Below, in pieces: positions 1 through 9,105 of a stretch of 64,000 nucleotides of DNA (the first letter of the stretch is position 1; each line of letters starts with the position of its first letter). The translations under genes were made by a program, and so were the position numbers. Below the pieces are notes generated by a model. That model was not told the DNA's origin, did not search any database, and was given only the letters and a program-made list of their open reading frames with translations. The DNA comes from JBCBKL01 sp038521825 (GTDB taxonomy: Bacteria; Pseudomonadota; Alphaproteobacteria; Rhodobacterales; Rhodobacteraceae). The DNA lies in the NCBI GenBank assembly GCA_038521825.1, contig JBCBKL010000011.1, positions 1 through 64,000 on the forward strand, given 5' to 3'.

Positions 1-19
1 CGCCTTGAGGGGCGCGGTG

Positions 20-56
20 GTTAACCGGGGATGGGTTCTAGGGCCCCGAGGTTAAC
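20..56. other. Inverted repeat beyond the tldD stop
   Basis: Two arms (20-30 and 44-56) pair over 11 bases with a two-base bulge, 26 bases beyond the stop of the leftward tldD gene. It could be a transcription end signal, but there is no clear T-run on the minus strand. The gene lying to its left is outside the window. Confidence 0.25.
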
Positions 57-81
57 GAAGGCGAAAGGGGGCGGGCGGTGG

Positions 82-1503
82 TCAGGCCGCACTGCCCCCG
101 ACCGTCAGCCCGCCGATCATCAGTGTGGGTTGGCCGACGCCGACTGGCACCCATTGCCCCTGCTTGCCGCAATTGCCCATGCCCGGATCGAGGGCCATGT
201 CATTGCCGACGGCGCGGATCTGTTTCAGCGCCGTGGCACCGTCTCCGATCAGGGTCGCCCCCTTGACCGGGGCGCCGATCTTGCCGTTCCGGACCCGGTA
301 GGCCTCGGTGCAGGAGAAAACGAACTTGCCGTTCGTGATGTCGACCTGTCCGCCGCCGAAGCCAACCGCATAGATCCCATCCCTGAGGTCTGCCACGATA
401 TCTTCGGCCGCTGCCGTACCTGCCGTCATATACGTATTGGTCATCCGCGGCATGGGCGTGTGCTGAAAGCTCTGCCGCCGCCCGTTCCCGGTGCCCGCCA
501 CGCCCATAAGCCTCGCGTTCTGCCGATCCTGCATATAGCCCACCAGAACCCCGTCATCGATCAGCAGGGTCTTGTTCGAGGGCGTCCCTTCATCATCGAC
601 GGTGATTGACCCCCGCCGGTCGGGGATTGTGCCATCGTCATAGACAGTGACGCCGGGGGCCGCGATCCGCTGTCCCATAAGCCCGGCAAAGGCCGAACTG
701 CCTTTGCGGTTGAAGTCCCCTTCGAGCCCGTGACCAATCGCTTCGTGCAGCAGGATGCCGGGCCAGCCGGGGCCAAGCACCACATCCATAACGCCCGCGG
801 GCGCAGGCTCGGCCTCGAGATTCACGAGGGCAATCCGCAGTGCTTCGTCCGCCTGCGCCTGCCAGGCCGATTGCTGCATTAGCCCGTCTAGGCCCATACG
901 GCCGCCGCCTCCGACGCTGCCCGATTCCCGCCGCCCGTCTTTTTCGACAATGACCGACACGTTGATCCGCGTCATCGGCCGCGTGTCACGCACCGCATGG
1001 CCGCCGGGGCGCAGAATCTCGACCTCTTGCAGCGACGCGCCCAGACTGGCCGACACCTGCACCACCCGTGGGTCGCGGCCGCGCAGATAGGCATCGATCG
1101 CCTTGAGGGTCTCGAGCTTGACCGAAAACGCCGCGCCTTCGATCGGGTCGGTATCGGTGTAGAGCCGCTTGTTTGTGGCGATCGGGGCAGCGGCCATCAC
1201 GCCGCCGCCATCCCCAACCGCCAACCGGACCGTATCCGCAGCGCGTGTCAGTGCAGGCAGGGACATTTCGGTCGAATGGGCATAGCCGGTGACCTCGGCC
1301 TTGACCGCTCGCAGCCCGAACCCCTCGGACGCGTCAAAGCTCGCATTCTTCAGCCGCCCATCATCGAAAACCAGTGATTCCGACCGCCGACGTTCGAGAA
1401 AGAGCTCGCCATCATCCGCGCCTTCCGTGGCCGCGCGCAGGACGGAAAGCGCGTCATCGTGGGCAAAATGCGCGTCAAATGGGTCAAATCGGGCAGGTTT
1501 CAT
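82..1503 (-). CDS. tldD: TldD family metalloprotease
   Basis: This 473-residue protein matches TldD, the zinc-protease subunit that normally works with TldE/PmbA to cleave unfolded peptides and to process microcin or antitoxin peptides in the cytoplasm. The metal-binding motif HEAIGH is visible at about residues 253-258, followed by the family's conserved Gly-rich region and a C-terminal FSCTEAYRV stretch that carries the conserved Cys. I chose the ATG at 1503 (MKPARFDPF) over an upstream one at 1572, because the extra 23 residues are not family-like and would eat into the divergent promoter. It is transcribed away from the cytochrome oxidase operon, a pairing common in Rhodobacterales. No pmbA is in this window. 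Confidence 0.92.
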   Translation of the reverse strand: MKPARFDPFDAHFAHDDALSVLRAATEGADDGELFLERRRSESLVFDDGRLKNASFDASEGFGLRAVKAEVTGYAHSTEMSLPALTRAADTVRLAVGDGGGVMAAAPIATNKRLYTDTDPIEGAAFSVKLETLKAIDAYLRGRDPRVVQVSASLGASLQEVEILRPGGHAVRDTRPMTRINVSVIVEKDGRRESGSVGGGGRMGLDGLMQQSAWQAQADEALRIALVNLEAEPAPAGVMDVVLGPGWPGILLHEAIGHGLEGDFNRKGSSAFAGLMGQRIAAPGVTVYDDGTIPDRRGSITVDDEGTPSNKTLLIDDGVLVGYMQDRQNARLMGVAGTGNGRRQSFQHTPMPRMTNTYMTAGTAAAEDIVADLRDGIYAVGFGGGQVDITNGKFVFSCTEAYRVRNGKIGAPVKGATLIGDGATALKQIRAVGNDMALDPGMGNCGKQGQWVPVGVGQPTLMIGGLTVGGSAA

Positions 1504-1673
1504 GGGCAATCCACACCAAGGGTTGGGGAGCGACGACCGGTCGAAAGCGTCCGTTTGACGCGGCCCGGCCATCTTTATCTTGTGTCAGATATATGATTGT
1601 AAGTCGGGCCAAGACAACCGGGGGGCGTTCCGCCGCCCGACGGGCAAACGTGATCACAAGATCAGGAACGGAC

Positions 1674-2555
1674 ATGAAAAAGCTTCTCTCGACTTCGGGT
1701 TTGCTTGCTGCACTTTCCGCGGCGCCGGCTTGGGCTCAGGACAATCTCGAAATTATCGGCGCGCCAGAGCCGTCGGCACTGGGTTTCCAGCCTGCCGCAA
1801 CGGAAATTGCGCGGCGTTTGCAATGGCTTGACGGGATGATCCTGGTCATCATCACGGCGATTGTGATCTTTGTGGTGGCCCTCATGGCTATCGTCATCGT
1901 CCGCTACAACCGCGATGCCAACCCGGAGCCTGCGAAGTTCACCCACCACACACCGGTCGAAATCGCATGGACCGTCATACCGATCGTCATCCTTGTCTTT
2001 ATCGGGGCCTTCTCGCTGCCGACCCTGTTCCACCAGCAGGAGATCCCCGAGGCGGATGTGACCATCAAGGCAACGGGATACCAGTGGTTCTGGGGCTACG
2101 AATATGTTGACGACGGGTTTGCCTTTGACGCCTACATGATCGGTGCACCTGCAACCGGTGGTGACAATGTTCTGACCCCCGAGGTCGAAGAGCAGTTGAT
2201 CGAGGCCGGCTATAGTCGCGACGAATTTCTGCTGGCCACCGATAACGCTGTAGTCGTGCCTGTGGGCAAGACCATCGTCATCCAGGTCACAGGCGCCGAC
2301 GTGATCCACGCCTGGACGATCCCGGCCTTTGGGGTGAAACAGGATGCCGTGCCTGGCCGCCTGGCGGAACTGTGGTTCCAGCCTGAGAAAGAGGGCGTCT
2401 ATTTCGGCCAGTGTTCTGAACTTTGCGGTATCGCCCACGCCTACATGCCCATCACTGTCAAGGTCGTCAGCGAAGAGGCCTATGCCGAATGGCTGAACGG
2501 TGCACGCGAGGAGTTTGCAAGCGTTGCGCCCGACTACCGCGTCGCTTCGAAGTAA
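1674..2555 (+). CDS. ctaC: Cytochrome c oxidase subunit II
   Basis: Subunit II of the aa3-type oxidase accepts electrons from cytochrome c at its periplasmic CuA centre. The 293-residue product has a signal peptide (MKKLLSTSGLLAALSAAPAWA), two membrane helices at about 50-80 and 95-118, and an aromatic patch (YQWFWGYEY). All CuA ligands are present: H212, C247, E249, C251, H255 and M258 (CSELCGIAHAYM). The start at 1674 was chosen over longer in-frame possibilities because it begins the signal peptide. It heads an operon of oxidase assembly genes. Subunit I (ctaD) is not in the window, which is usual for this group. Confidence 0.96.
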   Translation: MKKLLSTSGLLAALSAAPAWAQDNLEIIGAPEPSALGFQPAATEIARRLQWLDGMILVIITAIVIFVVALMAIVIVRYNRDANPEPAKFTHHTPVEIAWTVIPIVILVFIGAFSLPTLFHQQEIPEADVTIKATGYQWFWGYEYVDDGFAFDAYMIGAPATGGDNVLTPEVEEQLIEAGYSRDEFLLATDNAVVVPVGKTIVIQVTGADVIHAWTIPAFGVKQDAVPGRLAELWFQPEKEGVYFGQCSELCGIAHAYMPITVKVVSEEAYAEWLNGAREEFASVAPDYRVASK

Positions 2556-2584
2556 CCAACGCCACATCGGAGGGCCGGGCCTGA

Positions 2585-3517
2585 ATGTCCGACATCAGCT
2601 ACAGCGCATATGACAACGAGGCGAGCCTGGGTGACTATTTTGCCCTGCTAAAGCCGCGGGTCATGTCGCTGGTCGTTTTCACTGCCGTTGTCGGACTGCT
2701 TGCGGCACCCGTACCTGTGCATCCTGTTATCGCGTTCGCATCGATCCTGTTCGTCGCGATCGGGGCAGGAGCCTCGGGCGCGCTGAACATGTGGTGGGAT
2801 GCCGATATCGACCAGGTCATGCGGCGGACCTCGAAACGGCCCATCCCGGCGGGTAAGGTCCAGCCGGGCGAGGCGCTGACACTGGGTATTGCCCTGTCGG
2901 GTCTGTCGGTGATGATGCTGACCCTGTCGGCCAACCTTCTGGCAGCGGGCCTTTTGGCATTCACGATCTTTTTCTACGCTGTCGTCTATTCCATGTGGCT
3001 AAAGCGCTCAACGCCTCAAAACATCGTCATCGGCGGCGCTGCAGGTGCCTTTCCACCCGTGATCGGCTGGGCCATCGCCACCGGTAGCGTAACGGTCGAA
3101 GCGTGGCTGATGTTCGCGCTGATCTTCATGTGGACGCCGCCGCATTTCTGGGCGCTCGCCCTGTTCATGAAGTCGGATTACGACGATGCCGGCGTGCCCA
3201 TGCTGACGGTGACCCACGGGCGCAAGGCGACGCGGGCGCATATCCTGATCTACACGCTGCTTTTGGCCGCCTTGACTGTCGGCACCGCGTTCAGCGCGAT
3301 TGGCGGGCCGGTCTATCTGGTGGTCAGCATGATCCTGAACGCCTTTTTCGTCGTTGGTGCTGTGCGGATCTGGCGGCGGGACGAAGACGCTGCCCTAGCC
3401 GACAACTACAAGATCGAAAAGAGCTTTTTCAAGCTGTCACTGCTTTATCTTTTTCTGCATTTCGGGGCCATCCTCGCAGATGCAGTGCTGCCCTTTACGC
3501 TGGGGATGTGGTCATGA
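2585..3517 (+). CDS. ctaB: Protoheme IX farnesyltransferase (heme O synthase)
   Basis: This UbiA-family membrane prenyltransferase converts protoheme to heme O, the precursor of the heme a used by the oxidase. The protein has 310 residues with about nine predicted membrane segments. The first Asp-rich motif has N68, D72 and D76 (NMWWDADIDQVM), followed by the RPIPAG signature of heme O synthases. It lies 29 bases after ctaC, with a GGAGG-like ribosome site in the gap, and its TGA overlaps the ATG of the next small gene. Length and context fit the family fully. Confidence 0.95.
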   Translation: MSDISYSAYDNEASLGDYFALLKPRVMSLVVFTAVVGLLAAPVPVHPVIAFASILFVAIGAGASGALNMWWDADIDQVMRRTSKRPIPAGKVQPGEALTLGIALSGLSVMMLTLSANLLAAGLLAFTIFFYAVVYSMWLKRSTPQNIVIGGAAGAFPPVIGWAIATGSVTVEAWLMFALIFMWTPPHFWALALFMKSDYDDAGVPMLTVTHGRKATRAHILIYTLLLAALTVGTAFSAIGGPVYLVVSMILNAFFVVGAVRIWRRDEDAALADNYKIEKSFFKLSLLYLFLHFGAILADAVLPFTLGMWS

Positions 3518-3675
3518 GCCTGCGCGCTGAACATGACCTGCATCGCCGCCGCAAGGGGCGTAACGTGGGTGTCGGGCTGATGCTCGGCTTTTTCGTTGTG
3601 CTCATTCTGGCCCTGACGGTCGCCAAGGTGACCCAGGGCGATTTTGAGATGCCACGCATCGAGGAGGGGCAATGA
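3514..3675 (+). CDS. Small single-span membrane protein of the oxidase operon (CtaF-like)
   Basis: This 53-residue product has a basic N-terminus (HRRRKGRN), one hydrophobic helix at about residues 18-38 and an acidic tail. It overlaps the end of ctaB by ATGA and the start of ctaG by four bases, so translation is probably coupled. Small proteins of this type sit between ctaB and ctaG in many alphaproteobacteria and are often called CtaF or 'cytochrome oxidase small assembly protein'; their role is not established. It is too short for many gene finders, but its position and overlaps make it convincing. Confidence 0.8.
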   Translation: MSLRAEHDLHRRRKGRNVGVGLMLGFFVVLILALTVAKVTQGDFEMPRIEEGQ

Positions 3676-4250
3676 AGACGCTGAGCGGACCGGCCAAGAC
3701 CGTTTTCCAGACCGTAGGGCTGGTTGTCGTGATGGGTGGGCTCGCCTGGGCCTCTGTCCCGTTCTATGACTGGTTCTGCCGGGTCACCGGCTTTGGCGGA
3801 ACGCCGGGCGTGTCCGAAGTTGCCAACGAAGAAATCCTCGATCAGACGATCAAGGTCCGCTTTGACGCCTCGATCGAGCGGGGCATGCCGTGGCAGTTCA
3901 CCCCAGTCGAACGCGAGATGGAGCTGCGGATTGGCGAGACGGGCCTTGCCTTTTACGAGGCGTATAATCCCAGCGACAAACCGGTCGCGGGCTCAGCCAG
4001 CTACAACGTGGCGCCGTATGAAGCGGGCGGGTTCTTTTCCAAGATCGACTGTTTCTGCTTCGAAGAGCAGGTGCTGGAGCCGGGGGAGCGGGTGCAGATG
4101 CCCGTGACCTTTTACGTGGACCCGGAAATCGTGACAGATCGCGACGCAAAGTACGTGCATACCATCACGCTTTCTTACACGTTCTATGAAATCGATCTGC
4201 CAGAGGGCTATGCGGCGCTTGGGCAGGAGACACAAACAAACACGAACTGA
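3672..4250 (+). CDS. ctaG: Cytochrome c oxidase assembly protein CtaG/Cox11
   Basis: Cox11 delivers copper to the CuB site of subunit I. The 192-residue protein has one N-terminal membrane helix (about 10-30) followed by a periplasmic immunoglobulin-like domain. The copper-binding pair C127/C129 lies in the family signature CFCFEEQ, and the additional conserved C36 sits just outside the membrane. It overlaps the preceding small gene by four bases and precedes ctaE by 12 bases, as expected for a single oxidase operon. Confidence 0.95.
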   Translation: MKTLSGPAKTVFQTVGLVVVMGGLAWASVPFYDWFCRVTGFGGTPGVSEVANEEILDQTIKVRFDASIERGMPWQFTPVEREMELRIGETGLAFYEAYNPSDKPVAGSASYNVAPYEAGGFFSKIDCFCFEEQVLEPGERVQMPVTFYVDPEIVTDRDAKYVHTITLSYTFYEIDLPEGYAALGQETQTNTN

Positions 4251-4262
4251 GGGACTTGAGCC

Positions 4263-5063
4263 ATGGCCCACGTCAAAAACCACGACTATCACATTCTGAA
4301 CCCCTCTATCTGGCCGCTGCTGGGCGCCATTGCCGGATTCTCCATGCTGTTTGGCGCGGTCCTGTGGATGCACAACATCACGCCGTTCCTGTTCTGGGCG
4401 GGCTTTGTTGGCGTTCTTTATGTGATGTTCGCGTGGTGGGCCGACACGGTGGCCGAGAACCAGGCAGGCGATCACACGCCGGTCGTGATCATCGGCCTGC
4501 GCTACGGCTTCATCCTCTTCATCATGTCGGAGGTGATGTTCTTTTCCGCTTGGTTCTGGTCGTTCTTCAAGCATGCCATGTACCCGATGGAGAACTATTT
4601 CGGCACGGAATACGCGGCCCCGGAATACTACCACGTCAATGCGCTGGAACTGCCTCTGATCAACACGCTGCTGCTGCTTTTGTCGGGCTGTGCTGTGACT
4701 TGGGCGCACCACGCGCTGGTGCACAACAACGACCGTAAGGCGCTAGTCAACGGTCTGGCGCTCGGTATCGTTCTGGGCATCGCCTTTACCGCCCTGCAGG
4801 CCTACGAATACTCCTACCTCCTTTATCAGGGCTGGGAATTTGGCGGTGACGAGTTCTTTTCGAACTTCTTCATGGCAACCGGATTTCACGGCTTCCACGT
4901 TGTGATCGGAACGATCTTCCTGACCGTCTGCTTGATCCGGGCGATGCGGGGCCACTTCACGCCCGAAAAGCACGTGGGCTTTGAGGCCGCCGCTTGGTAC
5001 TGGCATTTCGTCGACGTCGTGTGGCTGTTCCTCTTCTTTGCCGTCTATCTGTGGGGCATCTGA
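4263..5063 (+). CDS. ctaE: Cytochrome c oxidase subunit III
   Basis: This 266-residue membrane protein is subunit III of the aa3 oxidase. It starts MAHVKNHDYHILNPS, has the typical two-plus-five helix layout, and carries family hallmarks such as WWADTV, EVMFFSAWFW, GFHGFHV and the C-terminal HFVDVVWLFLF. Subunit III stabilises the dinuclear centre during turnover. It is the last oxidase structural gene of the run and is followed by a strong hairpin terminator, so SURF1 may be partly uncoupled from it. Confidence 0.96.
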   Translation: MAHVKNHDYHILNPSIWPLLGAIAGFSMLFGAVLWMHNITPFLFWAGFVGVLYVMFAWWADTVAENQAGDHTPVVIIGLRYGFILFIMSEVMFFSAWFWSFFKHAMYPMENYFGTEYAAPEYYHVNALELPLINTLLLLLSGCAVTWAHHALVHNNDRKALVNGLALGIVLGIAFTALQAYEYSYLLYQGWEFGGDEFFSNFFMATGFHGFHVVIGTIFLTVCLIRAMRGHFTPEKHVGFEAAAWYWHFVDVVWLFLFFAVYLWGI

Positions 5064-5102
5064 TCCCCGGTTGCATAACGCAACCAAAGGCGTAGAACCC
5101 AG

Positions 5103-5130
5103 ACGGCGCGCATCCTGAGCGCGCCGTTTT
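5103..5130 (+). terminator. Rho-independent terminator after ctaE
   Basis: A perfect nine-base stem (5103-5111 with 5119-5127), a seven-base loop and a TTTT run form a textbook terminator 40 bases after the ctaE stop and 20 bases before the SURF1 gene. It probably ends or attenuates the oxidase operon. Confidence 0.75.
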
Positions 5131-5146
5131 CCATTTCGAGAGAACC

Positions 5147-5827
5147 ATGCGGCGTCTGATCTTTCTGCTGATCTTTGGCCTTGGCGGGGCGGCGATTCTG
5201 ATCAGCCTTGGGGTCTGGCAGGTGCAGCGGCTCGGCTGGAAGCAGGATCTGCTGAGCCGGATCGAAAGCAGCATCGCGGCCGACCCCGTGCCGCTGCAAC
5301 AGGCGGTCGCCCCGGAATTTCAGCGGTATCAGGCGGTGACCATGACGGGTCGTTTTGATGGTGAGGCCCTGCATGTGCTCGCCTCGCGCAAGACCACGGG
5401 TGCCGTCTACCGCATCATCCGCCCCTTCGAGGTCGACGGATTTGGGCGCGTCCTCGTTGATACCGGTTGGATCCGCGATGGCGTTCCGGTCCCCGAGGCG
5501 CCTAACGGGCCGTTGCAGATGATCGGCAATCTCGATGCGCCGAACGAGGTGGATGGTTTCACCCCCGCGCCTGACATATCCGGTAATGTGTGGTTTGCCC
5601 GCGACGTGCCCTACATGGCTGAGGTCCTCGATACACGGCCCATTCTCGTCGTCTTGAGAGAAATGCCGCAAACGGACCTTGGCGTGACGCCCTGGCCGGT
5701 CGACACGGCTGGCATCCCGAACGATCACCTGCAATATGCGGTCACCTGGTTTTCGCTGGCCCTGATCTGGGTTGCGATGACCGCCTATTTCCTAACCCGC
5801 CGCCCGCCGAAGGAGCCGCAGGCATGA
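5147..5827 (+). CDS. SURF1 family oxidase biogenesis protein
   Basis: SURF1 (Shy1) proteins assist heme a insertion into subunit I. This 226-residue protein has one helix at each end (about 5-25 and 200-218) around a periplasmic domain, with the family start RRLIFLLIFGLGGAAILISL, the GVWQVQR motif and the DTGW motif. The stop overlaps the start of thrC by four bases (ATGA). Although a terminator hairpin separates it from ctaE, its function ties it to the same complex. Confidence 0.92.
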   Translation: MRRLIFLLIFGLGGAAILISLGVWQVQRLGWKQDLLSRIESSIAADPVPLQQAVAPEFQRYQAVTMTGRFDGEALHVLASRKTTGAVYRIIRPFEVDGFGRVLVDTGWIRDGVPVPEAPNGPLQMIGNLDAPNEVDGFTPAPDISGNVWFARDVPYMAEVLDTRPILVVLREMPQTDLGVTPWPVDTAGIPNDHLQYAVTWFSLALIWVAMTAYFLTRRPPKEPQA

Positions 5828-7212
5828 ATTACATCTCGACCCGTGGCACCGCACCCGTCCTGCCCTTCGAAGAGACGATGCTGACGGGCCTCGCGCGCGA
5901 TGGCGGGCTCTACGTGCCCCAGACCATTCCGCAGCTTGAGGCCGAGACCATCGCCGCGATGGAAGGCCAGCGCTACGAAGACATCGCCTATACCGTAACG
6001 CGCCCCTTTATCGGCGACACGATCAGCGACGCTGATTACCGCGCGATCATTGATCGGGCGTATGCGGGCTTTGGTCACGCCGCGCGCGCGCCGCTCAAGC
6101 AGCTTGATCAGGGGCATTTCCTGCTGGAGCTGTTCCATGGGCCGACGCTGGCCTTCAAGGACTTCGCGATGCAGCTGATCGGGCAGCTCTTTCAGCACGT
6201 GCTGACGCGCCGGGCCGAACGGGTGACGATCGTCGGTGCGACATCAGGCGATACCGGCAGCGCCGCGATCGAGGCGTTTCGGGGGCTCGATAATGTCGAT
6301 GTCTTCATCCTCTTCCCCCATGGCCGGATCAGCGAAGTCCAGCGTCGCCAGATGACCACACCGCAGGATGCGAACGTGCATGCGCTGGCGCTTGAGGGCG
6401 ATTTCGATGATTGCCAGGCCCGGCTCAAGGACATGTTCAACGATTTCGAATTCCGCGACGGCGTGCGGCTGGCGGGCGTAAATTCGATCAACTGGGCGCG
6501 GGTTCTGGCGCAGGTCGTTTATTACTTCTCGTCCGCCGTGGCTCTGGGTGCGCCACATCGCAAGGTTTCGTTTACCGTGCCGACGGGCAATTTCGGTGAC
6601 ATCTTTGCCGGTTACATCGCTAAGCGGATGGGCCTGCCCATCGACAAACTGGTTGTCGCCACCAACCAGAACGACATCCTGCATCGCTGCCTGACGGGGC
6701 AAGGCTATCACAAGGGGCACACGATCCCGTCGATCAGCCCGTCGATGGATATTCAGGTCAGCTCGAACTTTGAGCGGGCGTTGTTTGATGCCTATGACCG
6801 CGAAGGGGCAGCGGTTTCCCAGCTGATGGAGGAGCTCAAGGCCGGCGGCTTTGAAGTGAGCCAGGGCGCGATGGATGTGCTGATCGAGCACTATGCATCG
6901 GGCCGGGCGTCAGAGGACGAAACAAGCGAACAGATCAAGGAAACCCTGCAGGTAAGCGGCGAATTGTTGTGCCCCCACTCCGCCATTGGCGTGAAGGTCG
7001 CCAATGAGCACCGCGTCGCCGGAACGCCCATGATCACGCTGGCCACGGCCCATCCGGCCAAGTTCCCCAAGGCTGTCGAGGATGCGAGCGGCATTCATCC
7101 CCCCCTTCCTTCCCGGATGGCGGACCTGTATGAGAGATCGGAACGGCTCGGGCGTATTCCCAACGACCTCGATGCTCTCAAGGCTCATATCAAGGATCAC
7201 CTCACATCGTGA
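5824..7212 (+). CDS. thrC: Threonine synthase
   Basis: This PLP enzyme converts O-phosphohomoserine to threonine. The 462-residue length fits the longer class found in proteobacteria and yeast. The N-terminus (YISTRG) and the PLP lysine K112 in the motif HGPTLAFKDF are diagnostic. Further family motifs are the phosphate-binding ATSGDTGSAA and PTGNFGD. Its last bases overlap the GTG start of the peptidase gene. The SURF1-thrC-M16 order is common in Rhodobacterales and does not imply a shared function. Confidence 0.95.
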   Translation: MNYISTRGTAPVLPFEETMLTGLARDGGLYVPQTIPQLEAETIAAMEGQRYEDIAYTVTRPFIGDTISDADYRAIIDRAYAGFGHAARAPLKQLDQGHFLLELFHGPTLAFKDFAMQLIGQLFQHVLTRRAERVTIVGATSGDTGSAAIEAFRGLDNVDVFILFPHGRISEVQRRQMTTPQDANVHALALEGDFDDCQARLKDMFNDFEFRDGVRLAGVNSINWARVLAQVVYYFSSAVALGAPHRKVSFTVPTGNFGDIFAGYIAKRMGLPIDKLVVATNQNDILHRCLTGQGYHKGHTIPSISPSMDIQVSSNFERALFDAYDREGAAVSQLMEELKAGGFEVSQGAMDVLIEHYASGRASEDETSEQIKETLQVSGELLCPHSAIGVKVANEHRVAGTPMITLATAHPAKFPKAVEDASGIHPPLPSRMADLYERSERLGRIPNDLDALKAHIKDHLTS

Positions 7213-8471
7213 CCACGCAAACGCATCGTCTATCCAATGGTTTCCGCATCGTGACCGAATACATGCCGGGCCTCGCTTCGGCCGCTGTCGGTGTGTGGGT
7301 TACGGCCGGTGCCCGGCACGAGACCGCGGCGCAGAACGGGATCGCCCATTTTCTTGAGCATATGGCGTTCAAGGGAACCGCCCGTCGCACGGCGCTGCAG
7401 ATTGCCGAGGCGGTCGAGGATGTGGGTGGCTATATCAACGCCTATACCAGCCGCGAGGTCACGGCCTACTACGCCCGTGTCCTGCAGGATGACGTGCCTT
7501 TGGCGATGGATGTTCTGGCCGATATCCTGCTGAACCCCGCCTTTGACGAGGGCGAGATCGAGATCGAGCGCGGCGTGATCCTGCAGGAGATCGGGCAGGC
7601 GCTCGATACGCCGGACGATGTGATCTTTGATTGGCTACAGGAACAGGCCTATCCCGAACAACCCCTGGGCCGTACGATCCTGGGCCCGACCGAGCGCGTG
7701 TCGTCCTTTGCCCGGGCGGATCTGTCGGAATTCGTTTCCCAGCATTACGGTCCAGATCAGATGATCCTGACGGCGGCGGGTGCGGTCGATCACGATGCGA
7801 TTGTCCGGCTGACCGAAGACCTGTTCGGCGGGCTTGCCCAACGTCCGCACCGCATCGAAGAGGGCGCGCTGTTTGCCGGGGGCGAGGTGCGCCGCGTCAA
7901 AGAGCTGGAACAGGCCCATATGGCGCTGGCCTTTGAGGCGCCCGGCTATCGCGACGATGCAATCTATCCTGCACAGATCTACGCCAGCGCCCTGGGTGGC
8001 GGCATGTCATCGCGCCTGTTTCAGGAAATCCGGGAACACCGGGGGCTTTGCTATTCCATCTTTGCGCAGGCCGGGGCCTATGCCGATACGGGCATGCTGA
8101 CCGTTTATGCAGGCACGTCGGGTGAGCAGGTGGCCGAGCTGACCGGCCTGACCATCGACGAGATGAAGCGGGCCGCCGACGATATGAGCGAGGCCGAGGT
8201 GGAACGCGCCCGCGCCCAGATGAAAGCCGGCCTGCTGATGGGGCTGGAAAGCCCGTCGAACCGGGCCGAGCGGTTGGCCCGCCTGATGCAGATCTGGGAC
8301 CGGATCCCGCCTCTTGCTGAAACGGTAGCCCATATCGATGCGGTCACATTGCATGATGTGCGCGACTTTGCCGAGGCGATGGCCATCCGCGCGCCCGCCG
8401 CGCTTGCCCTTTATGGTCCGATCGAACGGGCCCCCGGCCTTGCCGCGTTGCAGGAGAGACGCGCCGCCTGA
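7209..8471 (+). CDS. M16 family zinc peptidase (processing-peptidase-like)
   Basis: The 420-residue protein is a pitrilysin-family zinc peptidase related to the beta subunit of mitochondrial processing peptidase. The inverted zinc motif HFLEH is at residues 47-51, with the catalytic glutamate E50. The distal glutamate is probably in the EIERGVILQEI region about 76 residues later. The C-terminal half has the Gly-rich GGGMSSRLFQEIRE segment typical of the family. The start is GTG at 7209, overlapping thrC. Its natural substrates are not known. The stop shares one base with the next start codon. Confidence 0.92.
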   Translation: MTTQTHRLSNGFRIVTEYMPGLASAAVGVWVTAGARHETAAQNGIAHFLEHMAFKGTARRTALQIAEAVEDVGGYINAYTSREVTAYYARVLQDDVPLAMDVLADILLNPAFDEGEIEIERGVILQEIGQALDTPDDVIFDWLQEQAYPEQPLGRTILGPTERVSSFARADLSEFVSQHYGPDQMILTAAGAVDHDAIVRLTEDLFGGLAQRPHRIEEGALFAGGEVRRVKELEQAHMALAFEAPGYRDDAIYPAQIYASALGGGMSSRLFQEIREHRGLCYSIFAQAGAYADTGMLTVYAGTSGEQVAELTGLTIDEMKRAADDMSEAEVERARAQMKAGLLMGLESPSNRAERLARLMQIWDRIPPLAETVAHIDAVTLHDVRDFAEAMAIRAPAALALYGPIERAPGLAALQERRAA

Positions 8472-9055
8472 TGCTGCTCAACAAACGGAAGCTCAGGATC
8501 GAGACCGAGCGCATGACGCTGCGCCCGCCGGTCCATTCCGATTTCCGGCCATGGGTCGCTCTGCGGACCAGCAGCGTCGAACACCTGACCCCGTGGGAGC
8601 CAAGCTGGGCCGACGATCATCTGTCACGCAAAGCGTTCACCAACCGGGTCTATTGGGCGCAGCGGTCGGTCGGCAGCGGCACGGCGATGCCCCTGTTTCT
8701 CATCCGTCGCGAGGATGAGGTGCTGCTGGGGGCGATCACGCTCGACAATATCCGCCGCGGTCCTGCGCAGGCCGGGACGCTGGGGTATTGGACGGGCGAG
8801 GCCTATGCCCGCAAAGGCTATATGCGCGAGGCCATCCTCGCTGTCGTTCACCACGCATTTACCCGCCTTGATCTCAGCCGCATCGAGGCGGCCTGCCTGC
8901 CGGAAAACATGGCCTCGCGCGGGTTGCTGGAAAAATGCGGTTTTAAATACGAAGGCGTGGCACAGAGCTATCTGCAGATTGACGGACGCTGGCGAACGCA
9001 TGTGCTGTACGCCGCGCTGCGCAGCGACCGGCGGGGCAAGACCGAGGCGGGGTAG
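8471..9055 (+). CDS. GNAT acetyltransferase (RimJ/RimL-like)
   Basis: This 194-residue protein has the GNAT fold of the RimJ/RimL subgroup, which acetylates protein N-termini or small amines with acetyl-CoA. Seen features are the opening ETERMTLRPP, the central GAITLDNIRRG and LGYWTGEAYARKGYMREAI (acetyl-CoA loop region), and the C-terminal NMASRGLLEKCGFKYEG. It starts on the last base of the peptidase gene, so it is probably translated from the same message. Whether it modifies ribosomal protein S5 (RimJ) cannot be decided from sequence alone. Confidence 0.85.
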   Translation: MLLNKRKLRIETERMTLRPPVHSDFRPWVALRTSSVEHLTPWEPSWADDHLSRKAFTNRVYWAQRSVGSGTAMPLFLIRREDEVLLGAITLDNIRRGPAQAGTLGYWTGEAYARKGYMREAILAVVHHAFTRLDLSRIEAACLPENMASRGLLEKCGFKYEGVAQSYLQIDGRWRTHVLYAALRSDRRGKTEAG

Positions 9056-9105
9056 GGCCACAGCCGCAATCGGTCGCCGGATGATCCGCCCCGCTTGGGA
9101 AGCGG

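Noticed and set aside
1374..1673. In-frame upstream extension of ctaC
   Set aside because: The added residues are unlike the family and would hide the signal peptide; ATG 1674 begins a normal signal sequence.
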